A stretch of 64,000 bases of DNA, taken from assembly GCA_934307695.1 (NCBI GenBank), contig CAKRCS010000004.1:124001-188000 (forward strand), read 5' to 3'. Positions 32,691-42,391 of this stretch are shown piece by piece. The DNA comes from an uncultured Agathobacter sp. (GTDB lineage: Bacteria > Bacillota > Clostridia > Lachnospirales > Lachnospiraceae). The first letter of the stretch is position 1; every line of letters starts with the position of its first letter. Below the pieces are notes generated by a model, which made no database searches, was not told where the DNA came from, and saw only the letters and a list, made by a program, of their open reading frames with translations. The translations under genes and the position numbers were made by a program.

Positions 32691-34775
32691 CTAATTTGCT
32701 TTCTGATCTTTGATATGTGTCATTCCAACTGTTGTCTTGCAGATGATCCGGTCAAACAGCATGAACATTGCCGGAAGGATGAAGCATACAAGCAACATAC
32801 TGATAATCGCGCCTCTTGCCATCAGCATACACATAGAACTGATGATCTCGATGTCGGAGTAAACTGCTACGCCGAAGGTTGCTGCGAACAATCCCATACC
32901 GGATACTAAGATGGATGGAATTGATGTATACAATGCAGTCCATACTGCGTGCTTTTTATCTCCGCCGGCGATTCGCTCTGCCTTATAACGTGTCGTCATC
33001 AGGATCGCGTAATCGACTGTCGCACCAAGCTCGATGGTACTGATACAGATCGGAGTGATGAAGGACATGCTCTGTCCCAGGTAATGCGGCAATCCGAGGT
33101 TGATAAAGATACCAAGCTCGATAACTGCGATAAGTATCAGTGGAAGAGATGCACTCTTCTCGACCAGAAGGATGATAACAAAAATTGCTATAATTGATAC
33201 GGCATTTACAACCTTGAAGTCATGGTCGGTCGTCTCGATCATATCCTTCATACATGGAGCTTCACCGATCAGCATTCCGTTTGGATCATACTCCTTTAAT
33301 ATGGTATTTAAGCTTGTAATCTGTGCGTTGACCTCATCACTTGCTACCTTATATTCGGAGTTGATCAGAAGCAGCTCATAGCGGTCGCTCTCCAGAATCT
33401 CCTTGATGCTGTCCGGAATGATCTCCTCCGGTACACGGGAACCGATCACGGATTCGAGTCCAAGTACATATTTTACTCCGTCAACCTCCTCCATCTCATT
33501 TATCATGGATCTTACGGATTTGGATGAAAGTTTTGAATCAAGCAGTACCATGTGGGTAGATGCGATATCAAACTCATCCTTCAGCTTCGAATTGGAGATT
33601 ACGTAGTTCATATCCTCCGGAAGGCACTCGCCCATGTCGTAATATACTTCTTTGTTTGCCTGCTTGTATCCGTATAGTGCCGGAAGTACAAGTACAAGTG
33701 CGATGATGATAAATACCGGATAAACCTTGATTACTTTTCCGGCGAACTTCTCCATGTTCGGGATCAGTGATCTGTGCTTTGTCTTTTGTAACGGCTTATC
33801 AAATACAAGGATCAGTGACGGAAGAACTGTTACGCAACCGATTACACCGAAAACAACTCCCTTTGCCATAACGATACCAAGGTCACGGCCTAAGGTAAAG
33901 CTCATGAAGCAAAGTGCTGCGAAGCCTGCGATGGTGGTGATGGAGCTTCCTACCACGCTGGTAAGTGTCTTGCTGATAGCGGCTGCCATCGCGTCTTTTT
34001 TGTCATCGTACAGACTTCTCTGCTCGTTGTAGCTGTGCCACAGGAAGATCGAGTAGTCCATGGTAACTGCCAGCTGCAATACCGCCGACAGTGCTTTCGT
34101 TATATAAGAAATCTCACCGAGGAAGTAGTTCGTTCCAAGGTTGATAAAGATCATTGCGCCGATGGATGCAAGAAATACGAAAGGTATCAGCCAGCCATCC
34201 AGCAGGAGCAGCATTGCAGCACATGCAAGCAATACGGCGAGTCCGACGTAGATCGGCTCCTCCTGCTCACACAGGTCTTTTAAGTCAACAACGAGTGCGG
34301 TCATACCGGATACGAAGCACTGCTCACCACAGATGGAACGGATCTCTTTTACCGCCTCCATTGTCAGGTCATCGGATGTTCCTGTGTCAAAGAATACCGC
34401 CATCATGGTTGAGTGATCGGTATTAAATTCTTTGTAGATCTTATCCGGTAACAGCTCCATCGGTACAGATAAATCTGCAAGTGAGTCGTACCAGAGTACG
34501 GTGTCTACATGATCTACGGCTTCTACCTTCTCTTTGAGTTTTGCCACATCCTTGTTTGGCATATCCTCAAATATCAAAAATGTAAAAGCTCCTTTGTTGA
34601 AATCTTCCAGCAATTCATCCTGTCCGATTACGGTTTCCATATCGCTTGGCAGATAGGTCAGCATATCGTAATTAACACGGGTTTTTGCCATTCCTATCGC
34701 TGATGGGATCATCAGCAATACGGTAAGGATCAGAATCGGTACGCGGAATTTAACAACCGCTTTTGAAAAACGCAT
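32691..34775 (-). CDS. MMPL/RND-family exporter (YdfJ-like)
   Basis: 694 residues, two halves each with one TM helix, an extracellular domain and five TM helices. The proton-relay motifs of MMPL proteins are present: TMDYSIFLWHSYNEQRS in the first half and ATVDYAILMTTRYKAER in the second. Such pumps move lipids, peptides or drugs outward using the proton gradient. It lies 4 bases after a DUF308 gene and 13 bases before the repeat protein; a TetR gene lies upstream. No substrate can be named. Confidence 0.92.
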   Translation of the reverse strand: MRFSKAVVKFRVPILILTVLLMIPSAIGMAKTRVNYDMLTYLPSDMETVIGQDELLEDFNKGAFTFLIFEDMPNKDVAKLKEKVEAVDHVDTVLWYDSLADLSVPMELLPDKIYKEFNTDHSTMMAVFFDTGTSDDLTMEAVKEIRSICGEQCFVSGMTALVVDLKDLCEQEEPIYVGLAVLLACAAMLLLLDGWLIPFVFLASIGAMIFINLGTNYFLGEISYITKALSAVLQLAVTMDYSIFLWHSYNEQRSLYDDKKDAMAAAISKTLTSVVGSSITTIAGFAALCFMSFTLGRDLGIVMAKGVVFGVIGCVTVLPSLILVFDKPLQKTKHRSLIPNMEKFAGKVIKVYPVFIIIALVLVLPALYGYKQANKEVYYDMGECLPEDMNYVISNSKLKDEFDIASTHMVLLDSKLSSKSVRSMINEMEEVDGVKYVLGLESVIGSRVPEEIIPDSIKEILESDRYELLLINSEYKVASDEVNAQITSLNTILKEYDPNGMLIGEAPCMKDMIETTDHDFKVVNAVSIIAIFVIILLVEKSASLPLILIAVIELGIFINLGLPHYLGQSMSFITPICISTIELGATVDYAILMTTRYKAERIAGGDKKHAVWTALYTSIPSILVSGMGLFAATFGVAVYSDIEIISSMCMLMARGAIISMLLVCFILPAMFMLFDRIICKTTVGMTHIKDQKAN

Positions 34776-34779
34776 CTGT

Positions 34780-35382
34780 TTAGTCCTCCTTCATATCATA
34801 ATAATCTATATCAATAATATCTGGCGCCTGGTTCTTAACGATCTTGACCATGCTGATTGCAACGCTCAGGTTTAAGATTCCCTGGGCAAGAAACGAAATG
34901 CCAAGCAATACCATCATGACCTGCATCGCATCGGACGGTCTGAATACCAGAACCAATCCCATAACACCGGTTACGATTGCCAGCGAAAAGGTCAGCCACC
35001 ATACCCGGATTCCAAAGCCCTTTGCCTCAAGCGCAATCTTTACCTTGAACATGCTCTCTGCCAGCATGCAGATGCCAAGGGAGATGCAGATGAAGCCCAT
35101 GACATTTCCGGGCTTGATCAGTGTGATGATACCAAGGGCAAGAAGCAAAAGCCCAAATTGCAGATCATACTGAAATGCCAGTCGGAACAGATCTTTTGAA
35201 TAGTATCCGATCAGTTTTATAACGCCGAATACCAGCATGGCAATTCCGAAGAAGTTGCCAATTACCTTTTCCGGTGGTGCCGGAACAACCAGCATAGCAA
35301 TTCCCGCGATACAGAATACGATCGATAACAGGATGTAACCATATTTTGCAATTCTCATCGGAAGTACGGAACGCATCTTCAT
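34780..35382 (-). CDS. HdeD-like (DUF308) membrane protein
   Basis: 200 residues with about six membrane helices in pairs, such as YGYILLSIVFCIAGIAMLVV and FGLLLLALGIITLIKPGNVM, the HdeD/DUF308 pattern. A short acidic cytoplasmic end (DIIDIDYYDMKED). AAGGAGG precedes ATG. The first gene of the MMPL operon, with MMPL starting 4 bases later; it could be an accessory subunit. Its leader holds a palindrome at 35410-35423 that may bind the adjacent TetR. Confidence 0.82.
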   Translation of the reverse strand: MKMRSVLPMRIAKYGYILLSIVFCIAGIAMLVVPAPPEKVIGNFFGIAMLVFGVIKLIGYYSKDLFRLAFQYDLQFGLLLLALGIITLIKPGNVMGFICISLGICMLAESMFKVKIALEAKGFGIRVWWLTFSLAIVTGVMGLVLVFRPSDAMQVMMVLLGISFLAQGILNLSVAISMVKIVKNQAPDIIDIDYYDMKED

Positions 35383-35409
35383 TTTGTAAGCCTCCTTTTT
35401 TCAACATTT

Positions 35410-35434
35410 ACGGTCAAAACCGTTTTCCTGTATA
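35410..35434 (-). promoter_or_regulatory. Candidate -10 and TetR operator of the MMPL operon
   Basis: A -10-like TATACA on the minus strand (35429-35434) is followed by the palindrome ACGGTCAAAACCGT (35410-35423; arms ACGGT/ACCGT, 4-base gap), where bound repressor would block initiation. No good -35 could be placed. Confidence 0.4.
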
Positions 35435-35519
35435 GCAATATATAAAATTTTTATTCCTTTGCACACGGTCAGCGTTGTGCCGGATGTATAAAAAATAGAC
35501 ACACCCCGCTTTTTTGAAT

Positions 35520-35550
35520 AAAAAATAGACACGGAGGGGTTCCGTGTCTA
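35520..35550 (-). terminator. Intrinsic terminator of the TetR gene
   Basis: Minus strand TAGACACGGA/TCCGTGTCTA, perfect 10-bp stem with a 5-base loop and a run of T. A partial copy of the T-run and stem start (AAAAAATAGACACA) recurs 30 bases away at 35490. Confidence 0.88.
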
Positions 35551-35634
35551 TCTAAATCCATATTTGTTATATGTACTTCATATTGCCGAATGACTGCCGC
35601 GGCAGATTACCTCTGGCAGCTGCATGGCGGCACA

Positions 35635-36195
35635 CTAGATCTGTCCCTGCAGAAATTCCGATACTTCCCTGGAAAAATCCTTCTGTATAAGGAACATCCG
35701 GCGGACAGACTGTGCGTGTTCTTCCTGCATGCCGTTGTTCAGCCAGTCGATGATCAGACCGAAGCATACGCACTTGTAGTAGCGGACGATCGTCTGTTTA
35801 TTCTTGTCAGATATTTCCTCGTCCTTTAATGCCGTGTCCATATATTGCTGGACAAAATATTCACTCACGCTCATAAGGTGCCGCTCGAATGCCTCACGGC
35901 TTACCGACCGGTAAATGTGCATGATCGCTTTCTTGTTCTTTGAAGCAAATTTGATCATCGCATCGAAGCATTCCACGATCGAGCTGACCGATGGATAACT
36001 ATGTATAAATCCTTCTGCTTCCTCCTTGATGATCTCCTCCAGAAGTGTAGGAAGATCCTGAAAATGATAGTAGAAGGAATTGCGGTTAATGCCACACTTT
36101 TCTACGATATCCTTAACGGTGATCTCACTTAGCGGGCGTTCCTCCAATAAGGTAATAAAAGTTTGTTTTATTGCTTTACATGTGAAATTGGCCAT
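35635..36195 (-). CDS. TetR-family transcriptional regulator
   Basis: 186 residues. The N-terminal HTH (about 5-50) reads ITVKDIVEKCGINRNSFYYHF, the TetR signature. The C-terminal domain resembles the TetR_C group next to export systems in Clostridia (AIMHIYRSVSREAFERHL, CFGLIIDWLNNGMQEE). It is on the same strand as, and upstream of, the DUF308-MMPL operon but separated by its own terminator, so it most likely represses that operon in response to a ligand. It lies 34 bases after the DUF5684-like gene. Confidence 0.9.
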   Translation of the reverse strand: MANFTCKAIKQTFITLLEERPLSEITVKDIVEKCGINRNSFYYHFQDLPTLLEEIIKEEAEGFIHSYPSVSSIVECFDAMIKFASKNKKAIMHIYRSVSREAFERHLMSVSEYFVQQYMDTALKDEEISDKNKQTIVRYYKCVCFGLIIDWLNNGMQEEHAQSVRRMFLIQKDFSREVSEFLQGQI

Positions 36196-36229
36196 AGCTG
36201 CTTACTCCTGTGATTTGCTTCTTTTCTCT

Positions 36230-37249
36230 TTAGTCCTCCGGTGCGGAATAATCTCCGCCATTATTGTCGGAATGCGGATATTCCGGCTGGCTGTAATCCT
36301 GTCCATACTGCGGCGCACTCTGCTGTGGCTGTCCGTAGTTCGGATCATACTGTGGTGCTGCCTGCTGTGGCTGTCCGTAGTTCGGATCATACTGTGGTGC
36401 TGCCTGCTGTGGCTGTCCATAGTTCGGATCATACTGTGGTGCTGCCTGCTGTGGCTGTCCGTAGTTCGGATCGTACTGTGGTGCTGCCTGCTGTGGCTGT
36501 CCATAGTTCGGATCGTACTGTGGTGCTGCCTGCTGCGGCTGTCCATAGTTTGGCTGACCGTACTGCTGCTGTCCATAGTTTGGCTGACCATATTGCGGCT
36601 GGCCATAATACTGCTGGTTCATTCCCTGCTGCTGGCCATAGTAATTCTGTCCGTACTGCTGATTGTAACCGTATGGATTTCCATACGGATTGTTGGTGTT
36701 CATTCCATTTGGCCCATAATACATATAGTTCCTGCCAAATGCCAGAATGCTGTAAAAGATATGCGGTAAGAAGAAAAGTCCGACTGCAAATCCGCCGCTT
36801 ACCCCAAAGCTCTTTGCAAGCCCTGCGCACTGCATTGCCCGGAAAACAATACAAAGGATTCCACAGACAACAAGCACAAGTCCCGCAATGATTATGACAA
36901 ATCCGTATGTCATCAGGACATCATCGGAAGGGTTATAATTTACCGTATTCAAAACCCCGAATGCAATAACAAAAAACAGCACCGCAAATGCTGCGACCGC
37001 TCCTATGTTCAAAATCGAGCAGATCAAAAAGCCCCAGAATAAATTCTTCTTACCGGATACTTTATAAAGAACATAGTCCTTATAAAATGGAATCAAGGAA
37101 GCCCATCCATGTTCCCCGGCTTTGTCAAAAATGCGCCATAACGCAACGATCATCAGCACAAACAGTGCAAATGATATTAGGTTCGATGTCACGGAGCTTC
37201 CCCCGAACACCTCCTGATAAACATCCCCATAGTCATAGTAATCGTACAT
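36230..37249 (-). CDS. DUF5684-like membrane protein with Gln/Pro/Tyr repeat tail
   Basis: 339 residues. Four membrane helices lie in residues 20-175 with the DUF5684 features GEHGWASLIPFYKDYVLYKV and FFLPHIFYSILAFG. Residues 185-339 are a low-complexity tail made of NPYGNPYGY, QPQYGQPNYGQ and five exact or near exact copies of APQYDPNYGQPQQA. GGAGG precedes ATG. The tail should be disordered and cytoplasmic or wall-facing; function unknown. The repeat makes long open frames in the other five frames, which I do not accept as genes. Confidence 0.85.
   Translation of the reverse strand: MYDYYDYGDVYQEVFGGSSVTSNLISFALFVLMIVALWRIFDKAGEHGWASLIPFYKDYVLYKVSGKKNLFWGFLICSILNIGAVAAFAVLFFVIAFGVLNTVNYNPSDDVLMTYGFVIIIAGLVLVVCGILCIVFRAMQCAGLAKSFGVSGGFAVGLFFLPHIFYSILAFGRNYMYYGPNGMNTNNPYGNPYGYNQQYGQNYYGQQQGMNQQYYGQPQYGQPNYGQQQYGQPNYGQPQQAAPQYDPNYGQPQQAAPQYDPNYGQPQQAAPQYDPNYGQPQQAAPQYDPNYGQPQQAAPQYDPNYGQPQQSAPQYGQDYSQPEYPHSDNNGGDYSAPED
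36313..36552 (-). repeat. 42-bp tandem repeat, five full copies plus a partial
   Basis: Copies at 36313, 36355, 36397, 36439 and 36481 and a partial from 36523. They differ at only one to a few bases (for example CCG/CCA and ATC/GTC alternations), so expansion is recent. Copy number should vary among strains. Confidence 0.92.
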
Positions 37250-37341
37250 AACTTTTCCTCCCTGTTTAACAACTACTGTCTCTGTGTAACTATCCTGTGT
37301 CTGCCGGATGTGGCAGTCACTTATATCTCACAGCCTCCCGA

Positions 37342-37566
37342 TCATTCTCCCGGACTGCTGGAAATAACTTTGCCTGTGTTCCAGAGTAACGCGGTCTTTT
37401 CCGCCGCCTGCCGTCTCTCGTCCTCGTTGTGGAAGTCGATGTTGACGGAGTGGCATCCACATTCCATGCACATAACGTAGTAGGAACAGCCATTCTCCTC
37501 CTCAAGCAGAGCGCCTCCGCCGCAAAGCGGACAATCGTTCAAATCAATCAATTCGTATAATTCCAT
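37342..37566 (-). CDS. Lar-family (restriction alleviation-like) zinc protein
   Basis: 74 residues from ATG 37566 (AAAGGAG 6 bases upstream). Motif LNDCPLCGGGALLEEENG, then YYVMCMECGCHS and the closing AAEKTALLWNTG match the Lar/zinc-ribbon family, with four Cys for one zinc. In phage and plasmids Lar proteins counter type I restriction; chromosomal relatives in Clostridia have no proven role. The family is recognised, the antirestriction role is not implied here. Upstream of it 37567-37895 contains only possible promoters. Confidence 0.72.
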   Translation of the reverse strand: MELYELIDLNDCPLCGGGALLEEENGCSYYVMCMECGCHSVNIDFHNEDERRQAAEKTALLWNTGKVISSSPGE

Positions 37567-37895
37567 TGGATTCTCCTTTTCCATAATAGTGCTATCTTAT
37601 CACATCTTGCTGCTTTACGGCAAGCGTCTTAATAATATTATTATATCATGACGCGCATTCCAATCATGCAAGCATTGATCCGCGAGTTCGTCTGATATTC
37701 CTTCTCCCTTGCTCCATTATAGTCGATATTGGTAAAAAAACGCAAATAATGTTGAAATTTTTCAAAGAAAAAGCATTTTCTTACATCCCCTTTACCAACC
37801 ATATATTTTTCTATAAAATTGTGTAGTATTATGTAGTCTTTTATCGTATAATGGTCTTAGGGGAAATGTAAGGAATTTAATCAAGGAGAATATTA
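37567..37895. other. AT-rich intergenic gap (329 bases)
   Basis: No gene is seen. Toward the minus strand TTGCCG-N18-TAAGAT (near 37590-37625) could serve the Lar gene. Toward the plus strand TATAAT (37847-37852) with a weak -35 could serve the DUF3800 gene; a direct repeat TGTAGT-TATGTAGT lies just upstream of it. Confidence 0.5.
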
Positions 37896-38693
37896 GTGAC
37901 AAAGAGATATACATTGTTTTTAGATGAAAGTGAAACACATAAGCATGATAGGGTTGCACACAATGATAGCGACTATCATTTTTGTATGGCAGGCGTTATT
38001 GTCGCAGAAGATGATTATGCTCAATTACAAAGTAGCGTTAATCAGTTAAAACGCAACGTATGGCCCGAATTAAGTAATCCCGAAAGTGTAATATTGCATC
38101 AGATGCGATTGATCGAGGCAGAAAAAGGGCGTTTGGATACAAGCAAATATCCAGAATATTCAAAATTTAATCGACGCTCAGAACGTATAAAATTTTATGA
38201 TGAACTTAAAAAGGTTTTTGTTAATAATAAGTTAACAATAGTTGGAAGTAGTATTAACGAAGATAATTTAAAGATGTTTTACTGGGTTGTGGGAAAAAAC
38301 AAACAAGATCAATATTTAGTGGCAATGCAATTATTACTAGAGAATTATTGCCATTTTTTGTGTATGAATAATGCAGTTGGAAATATAATATATGAACATA
38401 GAGAACTGATAGGAGACGAAAAACTTAGAGATAAATATTACCACATGAAACTTATGGGATCAATGTATATGACTAAGGAGGCAGCGGAAAAGCGGCTTTT
38501 GGGAATTGATTTCATAGATAAAGCGGATAATGAAGCCGGACTTCAAATAGCTGATTTTGTCCCCAATTCATTTGCCAGAAACCATGCAGGAATTAGTCAA
38601 CCTAATCCGAATATTTTCACAACACTACGTTATAGCCTATATGATGGAAACATTGGAAAAAGAGACCGCTTCGGAATAAAATATATGCCTTAA
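37896..38693 (+). CDS. DUF3800 domain protein
   Basis: 265 residues with a GTG start at 37896 (AAGGAG 7 bases upstream). The DUF3800 signature is YTLFLDESETHK at the N-terminus, with an acidic residue set typical of RNase H-like folds, and GLQIADFVPNSFARNHAG near residue 210. DUF3800 genes often travel with mobile or defence genes; catalytic function is not established. Codon use is clearly AT-rich versus the GC-richer neighbours, and the gene stands alone on the plus strand, both suggesting horizontal gain. A structured RNA candidate follows 50 bases later. Confidence 0.85.
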   Translation: MTKRYTLFLDESETHKHDRVAHNDSDYHFCMAGVIVAEDDYAQLQSSVNQLKRNVWPELSNPESVILHQMRLIEAEKGRLDTSKYPEYSKFNRRSERIKFYDELKKVFVNNKLTIVGSSINEDNLKMFYWVVGKNKQDQYLVAMQLLLENYCHFLCMNNAVGNIIYEHRELIGDEKLRDKYYHMKLMGSMYMTKEAAEKRLLGIDFIDKADNEAGLQIADFVPNSFARNHAGISQPNPNIFTTLRYSLYDGNIGKRDRFGIKYMP

Positions 38694-38711
38694 AAGGGGG
38701 AAAATAGTATA

Positions 38712-38740
38712 TTGACAAAATTCGTTACATATAATAGAAT
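38712..38740 (+). promoter_or_regulatory. SigA-type promoter of the small structured RNA
   Basis: TTGACA (38712-38717), 17-base spacer, TAGAAT (38735-38740). It is independent of the DUF3800 gene that ends at 38693. Confidence 0.75.
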
Positions 38741-38744
38741 GCGT

Positions 38745-38884
38745 ATAGGGATTGGGAGATTCCAGCTACGCTTTGCGTCTATGCAAGAGACAATCGCTGG
38801 GTTAGCCAAAAGCTAAGTATGGAGAAAAATACAATCGGCAACGAACCCTATATCAAAAAAGCTACCGTGTCAGGTAGCTTTTTT
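38745..38884 (+). ncRNA. Candidate structured small RNA, about 140 nt
   Basis: Between its own promoter and a strong terminator there is no reading frame with a start and ribosome site. A closing helix TATAGGG (about 38744-38750) pairs with CCCTATA (38846-38852). Inside are CCAGC/GCTGG enclosing GTCT/AGAC, then TTAGC-CAAAA-GCTAA and GTAT-GGAGAAAA-ATAC, three hairpins in a row. CAATCG occurs twice. The shape is like a compact multibranch RNA. It does not match riboswitch classes I can recall and stands next to a foreign-looking DUF3800 gene. Confidence 0.6.
38855..38884. terminator. Bidirectional terminator after the small RNA and the MATE gene
   Basis: AAAAAAGCTACC/GGTAGCTTTTTT with a 6-base loop. 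It ends the plus-strand RNA and can end MATE transcription from the minus strand. Confidence 0.9.
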
Positions 38885-38917
38885 GTGTTCTTGACTATAT
38901 TATAAGCGCAAATATTA

Positions 38918-40291
38918 TTACGCTTTGTCCAAGGATTTAAAAGTCGCGCGGCGCCGTACCCTTGCAAAAAGTATCACAAAGCAGATCAGATGCACGCTCG
39001 CTGTGATTGCCCAGGATACCGGGTAGGACAAAAACAGGACGGTAAGCGTATGGTACTTCGGGATCTTGAATACCGTGGCAACCCACAGAAGCCGCAGTCC
39101 ACATGCGCCAAGCAGCGACACGATCATCGGTGCGATCGCATAGCCCATGCCCCGCAGCGCGCCTACCAGCACATCCATGATTCCGCAAAGTGCATACGTT
39201 CCGCAGATCACCTTCATACGAACCATTCCCTCTGCGATGACCGCCTCGTCATTCGTATAGATGCGCAGCAGCTGGTTTCCGAACAGGACTGCCCCGTTTC
39301 CAAGCACAAGCCCCACAACTGTCACACAACAGATACACTGAAATAGGATCTTCTGGATTCTTTTATATTTTCCGGCACCCATATTCTGTCCGACAAAGGA
39401 TACGGCTGCCTGATGGAAAGCGTTCATTGCGACATAGACAAAGCCCTCAATGTTCGCCGCCGCGGAGTTGCCCGCAACCACGACCGAGCCGAACGAATTG
39501 ACAGATGCCTGGATCACGACATTTGACAGGGAGAATACAACTCCCTGAAAGCCTGCCGGAAGTCCGATCCGTATGATCTGCAGAACGGTATTTTTGTCCA
39601 TGTGAAGATTCCTAAGAGTCAGGTGGAATGCGCCGCTCTCCCGGCACAGACAGCTCAGGATCAGCGCTGCTGAGATGCACTGCGCGATGACGGTAGCCAT
39701 CGCGACGCCCGCAACATCCATGCGGAATACGATGACAAACAACAGATTCAGCCCCACGTTGATCACACCGGAAAAGAGCAGGAAGTATAGCGGTCTCTGG
39801 GTATCGCCTTTTGCCCGTAGCAGTGCCGCGCCGAAGTTATAGACCATCATTGCAGGCATTCCCATAAAATAGATGCGCAGATACAGCGCGGATAATTCGA
39901 TCACATCCTCCGGTGAGCTCATCCACTCTAAAAGCTGTCTGGAAAAGACGGCGCCGAAGCCCGCGAGAAAAATTCCACTGACGATGCTGATCAGAATTGC
40001 AGTATGTACAGTTTTGGACAGAGCCTCTTCCTCTTTTGCACCTAAATATTTCGCGGCAAGTACATTCGCACCCACGGATAAGCCGACAAACAGATTGACC
40101 ATCAGATTGATGAGTGCCGAGGTCGATCCCACCGCCGCAAGTGAATTATCCCCCGCAAAATGTCCCACTACGACAATATCCGCCGCATTGAACAATAGCT
40201 GCAGGATGCTTGAGCACATGAGCGGCAGTGCGAACAGCAGTAGCTTCCCCAGAAGCGGTCCGTTTATCATATCAATTTCGTGTTTCTTCAT
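38918..40291 (-). CDS. MATE-family efflux transporter
   Basis: 457 residues from the ATG at 40291 (MKKHEIDMINGPLLGKLLLF); AGAGGG lies upstream. An ATG 24 bases further out has no ribosome site. Twelve membrane helices; MATE features include LPLMCSSILQLLFNAADIVVVG in TM1 and NMGAGKYKRIQKI in the second half. MATE pumps expel drugs or metabolites against Na+ or H+. It is monocistronic, with the shared terminator 34 bases downstream. Confidence 0.92.
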   Translation of the reverse strand: MKKHEIDMINGPLLGKLLLFALPLMCSSILQLLFNAADIVVVGHFAGDNSLAAVGSTSALINLMVNLFVGLSVGANVLAAKYLGAKEEEALSKTVHTAILISIVSGIFLAGFGAVFSRQLLEWMSSPEDVIELSALYLRIYFMGMPAMMVYNFGAALLRAKGDTQRPLYFLLFSGVINVGLNLLFVIVFRMDVAGVAMATVIAQCISAALILSCLCRESGAFHLTLRNLHMDKNTVLQIIRIGLPAGFQGVVFSLSNVVIQASVNSFGSVVVAGNSAAANIEGFVYVAMNAFHQAAVSFVGQNMGAGKYKRIQKILFQCICCVTVVGLVLGNGAVLFGNQLLRIYTNDEAVIAEGMVRMKVICGTYALCGIMDVLVGALRGMGYAIAPMIVSLLGACGLRLLWVATVFKIPKYHTLTVLFLSYPVSWAITASVHLICFVILFARVRRRATFKSLDKA

Positions 40292-40408
40292 TTCACTGAT
40301 TCCCTCTTTCAACATCGAATAGCTATCATTTTACTTCATTTTTACAAAACCGCAAGTACTTTGTTCTCTTATACATAGGAAACGGATTTTTCTATAAGAC
40401 ATAAACAG

Positions 40409-40431
40409 AGCGCACCCTTGCGGATGCGCCC
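40409..40431 (-). terminator. Terminator of the atp operon
   Basis: Minus strand GCGCATCC-GCAA-GGGTGCGC (8 bp with one T-G) lies 27 bases after atpC. The T-run is weak (TCTGTTTATG). Confidence 0.65.
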
Positions 40432-40457
40432 CATCTTAATCATATACGCTTATGAAA

Positions 40458-40871
40458 TTATCGCATTCCTGCGGCATCGATACGGATAAGTGCCTTGCGA
40501 AGCGCAAACTCTGCACGCTTGACATCGATATCCTCGGTGTGTGCGGCAAGTCTTTCCTCCGCACGCATCTTTGCGGCTTCCGCCCGGTCTACGTCGATCT
40601 CGGTCGGCCACTCTGCAAGCTCTGCGAGAAGTGTGACCTTATCGTTTAAGATCTCCGCAAATCCGGCGTGGACTGCTGCGATCTTCTCCTCCTCGCCACT
40701 GTGGATCGTCACAATGCCCGGAGCAAGAACCGTCGTCATCGGAATGTGATCTTTGTATACACCGATCTCTCCCTCGGATGTGACAAACTCCAAGAAGTCT
40801 GCCTCACCGGTATAGAAGATACGGTCTGGAGTAATTATCTCTACTTTGAAAAAACGACTTCCTTCTGCCAT
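40458..40871 (-). CDS. atpC: ATP synthase epsilon subunit
   Basis: 137 residues, usual length. The N-terminal beta sandwich has FKVEIITPDRIFYTGEADFL and SEGEIGVYKDHIPM; the C-terminal helical hairpin (about 90-137) reads DRAEAAKMRAEERLAAH. Part of the F1 stalk and a brake on ATP hydrolysis. It starts 11 bases after atpD and ends the operon. Confidence 0.97.
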   Translation of the reverse strand: MAEGSRFFKVEIITPDRIFYTGEADFLEFVTSEGEIGVYKDHIPMTTVLAPGIVTIHSGEEEKIAAVHAGFAEILNDKVTLLAELAEWPTEIDVDRAEAAKMRAEERLAAHTEDIDVKRAEFALRKALIRIDAAGMR

Positions 40872-40882
40872 TTACTCACCCC

Positions 40883-42277
<1,395 letters not shown>

Positions 42278-42391
42278 TTATTCTCCTTATATTTGATAAT
42301 GTTAAGTGTGAAAACTGCGGCTGGATCATTCATGCACTGCATGCTCGCGATCGCAGCAGCTGTTTTCATTGTGGGATGTTTATCCACACCC

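Noticed and set aside
36080..36891. Long plus-strand frames and a second minus-strand frame over the 42-bp repeat
   Set aside because: Shadows of the repeat-tailed membrane protein, whose frame has signal, membrane helices and ribosome site.
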